A stretch of 64,000 nt of DNA from Thamnaconus septentrionalis (Eukaryota > Chordata > Actinopteri > Tetraodontiformes > Monacanthidae), in assembly GCA_009823395.1 (NCBI GenBank), contig CM020505.1, forward strand, positions 8,802,129 through 8,866,128. The letters run 5' to 3'. Below are positions 55,433 through 64,000 of the stretch, in pieces; positions within the stretch are counted from its first letter, which is position 1, and each line of letters opens with the position of its first letter. The notes under the pieces were generated by a model that saw only the letters and a list, made by a program, of their open reading frames with translations, had not been told where the DNA came from and did no database searches. A program made the position numbers and the translations under genes.

Positions 55433-56382
<950 letters not shown>

Positions 56383-56869
56383 GTATTATTTTTTTTGTTT
56401 TGTTTGTTTGTTTTTAGACAAACAAATAATTTTGGCCTCTTCCTTCACTGCCACCATACGACCAAACCACACACACTGTGAGAAATGGGTCAATTCCTCT
56501 TCACACAAATGTGGTCATGAAGGCGGATGAGGCGAAGGACGCGGCTCCTTGCCAGCTCGTACCGGCTGGTGAGGCTGCAGGACACCCAGTGTTACAGCGC
56601 TCCAGTGCCAAGCACACCTGAGCCCACAAGGGTACCCAGCTCTCAAGGCAGGCCGAGGTCACCAGAGTACCTCACCGGCCACATCTGTCCTCTACCTGAC
56701 CACTTCACCCTCATGTGGGTCCTTGTGGAAACCCCAACCTCAAGGTGGAGCTTCACGGGGAACAGGATACACGGATGACTGGCCGGCGTAGGAAGGGCAC
56801 TCAGTTCTTCACACATGTTCATGCATGAGGAGAAGGTTTTTGGTTTTTTTTTTCCTGGAGTTTCTAATT
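56383..56869. other. Noncoding stretch, no gene seen
   Basis: A T-rich start (TTTTTTTGTTTTGTTTGTTTG), then GC-balanced single-copy DNA with an 83-codon plus-strand frame at 56527-56778 of ordinary composition but no recognised domain. Not called. Confidence 0.35.
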
Positions 56870-57560
56870 CCACTACATGTGAAACAGTAGTGCTTTCATC
56901 CTCTCTGTGCCATGTACCTTATCAGTTTAGCTAATACCTCGAGGCAGGAGAGCTGTTAAGTCGGGTCATTCCATCAGAATGGGTAAAAGCAAGGCTCAGC
57001 GCAGGGTTAGGCAAAAAAAGGTGGCTTACGAAAGATTACGCTGCCATGATAGCAAATAATCAGGAGCTAATTCATTGCGAGGCCCTCTCCCATCGCTACC
57101 TAAGCCTGCCTATTAGAGGGCTTACATCTACATTTGCAGCTGATGAGGGTGCCTCTCCTCTCTTAAATTCAAACTGCCGGAAATCAGATGGAGACGGCGC
57201 ACTAATATTAGATCTGGCTCACACTTGTGGGTGACACAGAGTCAGAAATATGTGCCTTAAGGATTGGAAAGGTCCTCCGCGGGGAAGGCTCATCAGCGAT
57301 CAGTGCGTTTCCTCTGGATCAGATCGTTTCATTGATAGGAGCTCGTGGGTGGTGGGTTTTGAGATAAAAGGCTTTACACCTCGATTCATTTTTCTTGTTC
57401 AAATCTGTTACGGCAACACAGGCCACATTTGTTTTGCGTCTTCTAATACATCCGCAGATGTGATTGCGAAACGTTTTAATGTATTCAAAGACAAAGGATA
57501 CAAAGGCAAGACACAGATATGAACAGCACGAGTGGAAAGACCCTCATCTATGCAGCCGAG
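56870..57560. promoter_or_regulatory. Candidate conserved noncoding block
   Basis: About 700 bases of ordered single-copy DNA with GTTTAGCTAATACC, GATAGCAAATAATCAGG, GGAGCTAATTCATTGCG, TTAAATTCAAACTGC and GCACTAATATTAGATC. No simple repeats, many stops. Similar in texture to the other candidate elements. Confidence 0.35.
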
Positions 57561-57940
57561 GCGCCACCATAAATCAGGCTAAAGTCCCTAGAAAGAGGAA
57601 TGCAGGAGGAAAGTGCACCCAGTATTAAAATAGTATCACCCAGGGCTACTTCTGATTGAATGTTTTATCACAGACAATCCTGAGTGGTGGAAAAAAAAAG
57701 AAACTAATTCATTCCTCCTGCTCTAGTAAAGAACTATAACAAGCATGTAATTCCTCTGAGAATTTACCCTTTCCCAGCACTTTGATTTGTCATGTTATTC
57801 ATGTCTGTTCATTCTTCCTTCTTCCCGTACTCTGTTCTACCCGTGCGCTTGATATTCTGTACTATAATTCAGCTTTCCATATGTCCCCCTTTCACCCATT
57901 TACCTATTGAGTACCGGCCAGTGTGCTAGCAGGCCCGCAT
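57561..57940. other. Noncoding stretch, no gene seen
   Basis: Single-copy sequence, AT-moderate. No recognised elements. Confidence 0.35.
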
Positions 57941-58600
57941 GAGTTCATCACTCTGCCTGAGTAAAGAATACAATAAGTATATGTTCAGAGTTGCTTAGGA
58001 AGGGCGTGCGCATCCACCGGTGCATGCATATGCATGTGATGGATCGTGGTGGGGGACCGGAATGAATGATAAAGTAACAGAAAACACAGCGAGCCCGAAA
58101 TGGGAAGGAATATGCATTGCATCCATTTAACAATTCAAGCGTGTCGGGGAGGAAGGCAGTTCTTGCTTTGTCTAATCCTGCCGCCTTCAAATGCTCTGCG
58201 CGGATTGATTAAGTACGGAGGCGCGGCAAGCACAGCGCCGAAACACCTGCAAACAAATGGAGGCGGTGAGCTTTTTAGGCTTCACACAGGAAACAACAAA
58301 GGAAGCGGATGCAGAATTAAACCTAATAGACAGAGCGCTAATGGAAATCTACCTCCTCGCGGTTCAATCACTGGCGTCAACCCAAAGGGGTTCAAAACTT
58401 TTTGTTACTTGTGGAGCAGAAACGCTGGCCTAACCTATGTCAGAGGTCAAAGTTCCCTGAAGGTCTGCGGTGACATGTTGAAGGATTTCAAAGCTTCCAC
58501 AGCTGTGACGGTGAGGATCCTAGATCACCGTCCTGCCAAAGGAAGAGGCTCATTAAGTCGGGGAAACTGAGACGCAGATAACTGATCATGTGTTCTCTCA
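57941..58600. promoter_or_regulatory. Candidate conserved noncoding block
   Basis: Contains GCATGCATATGCATGTGATGG (overlapping ATGCAT dyads at 58022-58037), GAATATGCATTGC, GGATTGATTAAGTACGG and CCTAATAGACAG. A 156-codon plus-strand frame (58100-58570) crosses it with balanced composition but without domain or splice support. Regulatory reading preferred, though an exon is not excluded. Confidence 0.28.
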
Positions 58601-58800
58601 CTTTCAAAAACCGTTGACATTTCTGAGCACGTTTCCCTCTTGACGCCCGAGGCCTCATTTAACCTTAGAGTTAAAGCACTCGCACCTTTTTACACCCACA
58701 TGGAAAAAAAAGGCTTTCGGGTCATTTTGCATAAATGTATTCATGAAGCGTCATCTGTATGATTTTTTTTCTTTTTTTGAAGAGTTGGGGGGGCAGTAAT
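58601..58800. other. Noncoding stretch, no gene seen
   Basis: Ordinary single-copy DNA with a T-rich run near 58765. Confidence 0.35.
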
Positions 58801-58970
58801 AGATCTATGAGGTAGGGCCGTCGCTGCTGTGATGACATGATTGATAGTGATTAGAGACCTTGTCTCGAATTGATTTTACAGGACAAGTCATCTGCATTTC
58901 ATTTACGGAAGGAATGGCTGCCTTCAGCGCTGGGATGTAAACACGCCTCCTAGTTTAATTCAGCCCGCGC
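58800..58970. promoter_or_regulatory. Candidate conserved noncoding block
   Basis: Contains ATGATTGATAGTGATTAG, CGAATTGATTTTACAGG and CCTAGTTTAATTCAGCC. GATA and homeodomain cores in single-copy DNA. Inferred. Confidence 0.3.
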
Positions 58971-59838
58971 ACCGCCGAGCTTCTGGCGTTCAACTGTGTA
59001 CGACACACACACTCCGCCTTCTCACGCCAACATGTGAGGGGAACTGCATAAGAAAGAGACGGCAGAAGGAGACACAAAACAAGGCAACAGGAAGAGAAGC
59101 AAGCGGCAAACAAAAAGTGTTGTTGACACTTTGAAAAGGCACTTTTGATAAAGGGGCGCACGTCTCCTTTAATGTTTCTTCATAAGAGAAGCAGACTTGG
59201 GGAGAGCCGAGCTTTAAATAACCACAGGCACACTGAACTGCTCTTTCATCCTGACTCAATGGCAGTCAGCGCTCATGAATAAAGATCATAGTCATGTAAA
59301 TCGAACGACACGAGTCAATGACTCTGTTGTGGTATAAAGACCTTGAAAGTATAAACATAAAGACGGTCCGCGTACTTGACCTGTTAAAAGATGGAGATAA
59401 TGAATGGATGCATCTCTGCGGAACATTCCGTCATGTTTCGTCAGGGGGGAAAAAATGCAACAGTGTTTCTAGGCATACCTTTTTTTTTTATTTCAAATAT
59501 TTAACACTTCCTCCGCCGTTTCCTCTCTGGGGGCGATGCAGCAGTGGAGCGACTTCTCACAGCGGGGCAAGAGATCGCCTCTCACCTTTTGTCTCATCTG
59601 GGAAGCCCCGAGGTTGGGCCGAGGGAAAGAACGAGTGGCTGAAGGCACGGTCGGATGAAAAACGAGGGTGTCAGAGCATTGTTGCAAGGTTAGCACACCC
59701 GCTAATGGAGCTGTACTGGGGCAGGGCGCCCCGAGGATCGACCCCGGCATTGGGGCATGTACGAGCCCAAGATAAACTACTGCAGGGGGCATGGCACTGC
59801 CCCAAAGCCCTCTGCTGCCCGCTAAGCACTCTACCTTT
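58971..59838. other. Noncoding stretch, no gene seen
   Basis: A 210-codon plus-strand frame from 59318 ends in a histidine/threonine run made by the CA array and has no recognised domain. The rest is ordinary single-copy DNA. Confidence 0.38.
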
Positions 59839-59840
59839 CT

Positions 59841-59841
<1 letters not shown>

Positions 59842-59922
<81 letters not shown>
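59842..59922. repeat. Pure (CA)40 microsatellite
   Basis: About 80 bases of uninterrupted CA, as long as the GT array at 43751. Simple repeat. Confidence 0.97.
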
Positions 59923-59925
<3 letters not shown>

Positions 59926-61329
59926 GCCAACACCATCCTCACCGTTATAGCTGACCATCAGATGCAACACTGACAGACCCCCGCAGCTCACCATAAAACA
60001 TTGGGCTTGACACAGCACTATTCAATGTTAAAGGAGAAAAAAAAGGCTGAGTAACCCTTTCACTGGCTGGGCTACATAGTAAATATTTTTTTGAAATAAA
60101 TTCTAAATTCAAATATGACTGAATGAGTTTAACCGTGGACTGCTTTGAGAGAGAAAACATTGATGTTTTAGAGATTTTCAGCTGCGCAAAAGCTGATCAG
60201 TCACCCGATCCTAAAACTTAGTGAAAAAAAATAAAAAAAAAAAAAAACGAAACAAAAAAATCTATGATTGCATTCTGGTTGTTCAGACATAGTCTCAAAT
60301 CTCAAAAGCAGAGATGTTTCACTGCCTGTTCATGGATCATGAGCACAGAGACAGCTGAGTCCCGGCCTGCTTCGCAGCAGCACGGTCAGGTTCATCGCGG
60401 CCTCGGCGGACAGCCGGGAGAGCAATGACAGAAAGTTAAGAGGGAGACATATGGCTGACACGCTCCCGCTGTGCAGGTTCCTCCGCCGAGCGGTCAACGG
60501 TGGGGAGCTCCAGCAGGGCTGGTGGGGAGGGGACGTGAAGAATGACATGCCCTGGAAGATCTCTTACTCACTTGGGAGCCTGAGTCGACAAAGGGGAGGG
60601 GTGGCGGCTCGGTTTGACAGCGCGGCAGCCGTATTAATGACCAGTTCAACGCCGTTTGTCAGCGAGAGGGGAAAAAGGAAAAGATGGGACAGAGGGAAAC
60701 GCGTCCCGAAGGGTCTTTAAGGAGACCCACTTCCTGACTGCAGAGAGCAGAGGAATGCTGACATCTTCCTGTCGGCTGACCCGCTGACGGATTTGATTGG
60801 TCAACAGGGTATTGGGAAAAACTGGGCTTTGAACTGGCAGACGGAATGTGGAGGCCGGTCGACGGCGGGTCCAGGCTAAATGGGTTCTAATGGGAGAAAG
60901 ACGCTCTGTTTGAGCAAATAAAATGATTTTTAAAAAAAAAAAAAAGGGGGCGCAGAGCAGGGATGCACTCCCACGTCAGCCCAATGCCCCAAGGACAGCG
61001 AGAGAAAAGAGGGCTTTCCTCTTAAGCTGTGACATCACCGGCAGTAATCAAAGCAGTGTCACGCCTGAACCACGGCGTCGGATCAAATCGCAACAGAAAA
61101 AAGTGAGTCTGAGTCCAAGTCTGCGATCGTGGCGTCTACACATCAGAAAGCCTCCCAGACGGTAGGGGGGGGGAGGCTGAGGCCGCCCTGAACCCTTCAG
61201 AGAAAGGCCTGTCCAACAAGCTCCACCGGAGCGTCTGTCGCTGATCGAACAAAGCCCCTCTTATTCAGGGCGGCAGACGGAGGCCCACAGGGAGAAAACC
61301 TCAAAGTCTTTAACAAACACCTCAAACCC
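59923..61329. other. Noncoding stretch, no gene seen
   Basis: Includes an A-rich run near 60226-60260 and an A14 at 60931-60944, and a G9 run at 61165-61173. CpG-richer parts near 60360-60500 and 60590-60660. No exon is recognised. Confidence 0.4.
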
Positions 61330-61600
61330 CCGGGCCTCCACGACCACGGCGGCTCCTTTCTTTCATTGCCCTGCTCGAACTGGGGGCTCGGCGGGTGCCA
61401 GTGTGGGCATGCCCGTATTACGGGTGAAAATAAGCCTCTGGCCACACATTATCGCTCACATGGCACCGACACCCACAGGCATTATTGCGCGGAATTTTCC
61501 AGCAACTCGCGTCTCATCATCGGCCTTAATATGTTTCCATGTGTGGCGGCAATTAAAGGCGCCAAACACGGAGGCGGTAACAGAAGCCGCGTTGGCTGGT
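61330..61600. promoter_or_regulatory. Candidate conserved noncoding block
   Basis: Contains GTGGGCATGCCCGTATTACG (an inner GGGCATGCCC palindrome, 61405-61414), GGCATTATTGCGCGG, GGCCTTAATATGTTTCC and GGCAATTAAAGGCGCC. Mixed AT cores and CpG spacers in single-copy DNA. Inferred. Confidence 0.35.
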
Positions 61601-62610
61601 TCCTGAGCGCATGCAGGCCACCTCGTCTCCACCGCCTCGTGAAAAAAAAGAAACAACAGCAAGAGCGAGCGCGCTGGGGCTGAACCGCAGGCAGAGCCAA
61701 GTCCACTGCACTGTCACCGCATAGAGTCAAGTTGTCGCGAAGCAAAGTAAGCAGAGGGGTAGAGACAAGTTTCGAGAAATCAGAGGATGTGTTGTTCACG
61801 CTGATAAAATATCAGTCTGGTATTCAAAGAAGAAAACAGCTGTCTTTTTCCTCAAATATGCAGATTTTTATTTTTTGAAGATTTGCTGCTGCCACCTGAA
61901 TCATTTGACTCCAAGATGACTTTTTAGAAAAGCAGTCTCAATATTTATTCAACATTTACACATCCCGAACAAGTCTGCCCCCTCCAACAGGCTGTTCTTC
62001 ATATTGCATTACATTATTATTTTAGCAAGCATTTTTTTTTTTTTGTTTGTTTTGTCTCGGCTGTTGGATTACAGCGAGATCCTCCCAAGAGAGTTTTTTG
62101 AAACCCTTCGACACTTGCTCTCGACACTGTACGCAGCTTTCCAAAACCTTTGTTGCAAAGATTACACGAGCACGACACCCACATACATTTGTACTTCCAC
62201 TTTCTGAAAGGCGTCGATTCCGATAATCTTCCCGCCTACCCGATAACCTCATGAGCAATGAGGCTTACCAATACTGAAAATGGACAGCAATCTATCATCA
62301 GCAAACGCATCGCGGTGACAGCCTCACTCGCCCTCACGCTGCTCTTTTGGGGAGCGCACGGGTTCACTCACTTTGCGCTGACGTCCACCCGACCGTGCGT
62401 GGAACGGGGTTGATTGCGCTGGCAAAAGCAGCAAACCAAAATAGGGCGGCATGAACTCTGAGCTGCTCGCGTCGTCAGTCGACTCTTAAACCAGGAAGTT
62501 CTGAAGCGAGAGGAAGAGCGGTGCTCAGAGAAGTGAAGCAGGAGACGCTGAAGCTGGTGTTATCTTTGGTGGGGCAGTGGAAAAGTGCTGCGGGGACAGC
62601 GAGGGTTAAT
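61601..62610. other. Noncoding stretch, no gene seen
   Basis: Contains a T13 run near 62031-62044 and ordinary single-copy DNA. The part 62280-62460 has CpG-richer sequence. No exon is recognised. Confidence 0.35.
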
Positions 62611-62830
62611 AGTCCAGGAAAGACAGGCCTGGCACTGGCATGTTATAATAATACACTTGGCAGCTAGAATGGTGTCAACCCCTTAATTCCCCCTGGGAGA
62701 GAAGGACACAGCCTAATCTGTATTCAGTCCTGACATTGTCCACATCTGATATGGAACATTAGCCCCTAACTCTCTCTATAGACTAGTGTCCTTCGGTTTA
62801 TATTACTTTATGTTAATAGAGAGAGAAAAC
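62611..62830. promoter_or_regulatory. Candidate conserved noncoding block
   Basis: Contains GTTATAATAATACACTTGG (NK2-type CACTTGG nearby), CCTTAATTCCCC, GCCTAATCTGTATTC and GGTTTATATTACTTTATG. Dense AT-type cores, stop-rich. Inferred. Confidence 0.33.
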
Positions 62831-63560
62831 TCGCCGTGCTGTCGTTTGTCATTGTTAGCAGGGGTGCTCCCTGAGTCTGCTTAAAATGCATTTGTTTAGA
62901 GGAGGGTGGAGGGGGGCGATTGGAGGGGGGGTGCCAGACCTGACTGACTGCTCCTGGAACCTCACGCCTGCTCCATCTCTATTGATCCTTGATCCAGCCG
63001 GCGAGGCCTCCGCTGCCCCCTCGCCTCTCCTTGTCCCGCACTCTTCCTTCCAGTCCTCTGCTTTCCCATTCATGGCTTTTAACAAGTCGGCTCGGGCGTA
63101 ACAGGCATGGTTGGTCTGGTGACGGAGGGCCAGTTGAAGCGGCGGCCAGGAATGACGCCCTCACTCTGAGTTTTAACAGTTAATGTTCTGGATTATTTAT
63201 CCCCCCTAACCCTCCCGTAAGTTTTGACTCCTCATTCTTCTTCTTATTTATCATCTATAAAGCAAAGGCACTGAGAAAATGTCCAGCCCCATCAATGAGA
63301 ATGTGGAGACAACGGAAAGTCAAATTGTTTCTATGGAACACAAAGCCAACCTAGAATGTTTCTTTTTTTTTCTTTTGTTAATCAGCCAGGACAACATATA
63401 AAAAATAAATTCCCCCCCAAAAAAACATATCAACATGAATAAATATCCATGGTACAGTTGCTCAACAGGAAATAAATTGCAGATACAAAGCCACTTTACA
63501 CAGCCTGCCTGCTCTTGTTTGACTAATAAAAATGAGGGAATATGCGCAAGGCTTGCAGAG
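62831..63560. other. Noncoding stretch, no gene seen
   Basis: G-rich at 62903-62936, proline- and alanine-type open frames at 62880-63180 without domains, then AT-rich DNA. No exon is recognised. Confidence 0.38.
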
Positions 63561-63564
63561 GGAA

Positions 63565-64000
63565 CACTGCTTCAATCTGACAATATTCTCTGACTTCTGT
63601 TGGAATTAATTCAGCTAATTGTCTTCAGTCCAATTAGAGTCTGGTGTAGTCTGGTGAAACAGTGCCAAGCTAATTGGATTAAATCTTTATCATTTCCTGG
63701 AAACGAGGAAGAGAGGGGGGAATACGCAGCAACGCTACTGCCTTTTCTTTCTTTCTTTTTTTCCTTTTTTTGAATTAAACCTAATCACTGTGCTTTCATT
63801 AAACGTCGCTTTCATTGCAGTTCTGATCAAAATGTGAGATGTTGCGACGCAAACAATTCACAGGCTCTCAAATGGGCTTTAAAATTAGATCAAATCATCA
63901 ATTGCACATTCCATGAATGCTATTTTTCTTTTCCCCAATCACTGTAATCACAGTGAGCCACCAGCAAGGCAAGAGAGACCTGCCTCATTTCAAACCCGAG
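63565..64000. promoter_or_regulatory. Candidate homeodomain-rich block at the right edge
   Basis: Contains GGAATTAATTCAGC, GCTAATTGTC, CCAATTAGAG, AGCTAATTGGATTAAATC, GAATTAAACCTAATC, TTCATTAAACG and AAAATTAGATCAAATC. At least seven ATTA/TAAT cores within about 330 bases. May continue beyond the window. Inferred enhancer. Confidence 0.4.

Noticed and set aside
58100..58570. Plus-strand 156-codon open frame
   Set aside because: Balanced composition but no recognised motif, no acceptor or donor in frame; kept only as a remark in the regulatory block.
59318..59950. Plus-strand 210-codon open frame ending in Thr-His repeats
   Set aside because: The tail is the CA array; the upstream part has no domain.

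Overview
The window looks like vertebrate nuclear DNA, most likely from a teleost fish. The evidence is the very high density of (CA)n, (GA)n and (AT)n microsatellites, small relics that resemble fish transposons (a hAT-type end, a foldback element with a Myb/SANT-like fragment, a gypsy-like LTR, a retroposon tail), and long single-copy stretches rich in homeodomain, FOX and SOX-like motifs. The assignment to teleosts comes from pattern recognition, not from a database search. Nothing looks bacterial, viral or plasmid-borne.

I find no complete protein-coding gene. Almost every long open frame is either a translated microsatellite (Ile-Tyr repeats over the AT array at 55433-56300, Ser-Leu or Arg-Glu repeats over CT/GA arrays, Thr-His or Cys-Val repeats over CA/GT arrays) or a chance frame in GC-rich DNA. 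Two places could hold a single exon: a strong 3' splice-site pattern at 12037/12038 on the plus strand, followed by UTR-like sequence, and another at 18379/18380 on the minus strand, leading into a 137-codon open frame. Neither could be assigned to a known gene, and both are given low confidence.

Layout. 1-12 kb: single-copy DNA with candidate regulatory blocks, a hAT-like end near 6640, and (ATT)n and (AAG)n arrays. 12-20 kb: the two candidate exons, UTR-like AT-rich sequence and an opposed (AC)26/(TG)26 pair. 20-32 kb: patchy GC-rich DNA including a CpG-island-like stretch near 29.0-29.7 kb with (CAG)12, a foldback transposon relic at 23.0-23.5 kb, and palindrome-bearing regulatory-looking DNA at 25.2-25.6 kb. 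32-41 kb: an LTR-like element, a SINE-like scrap, a retroposon tail, and the most enhancer-like block (34.8-35.5 kb). 41-55 kb: a pure (CT)81 array, many CA/GT arrays and several candidate regulatory blocks, one with a perfect 13-bp hairpin. 55.4-56.4 kb: an (AT)n array of about 870 bp. 56.8-64 kb: mostly single-copy, conserved-looking DNA.

The best overall reading is a regulatory landscape (gene desert or large intron) of a developmental gene lying outside, or only touching, this window. I cannot measure conservation, so every regulatory call is inference from base composition and motif content. No evidence of a new multi-gene system was found. The most unusual items are the AT array, the clustered perfect inverted repeats inside single-copy DNA, and the possible minus-strand exon.
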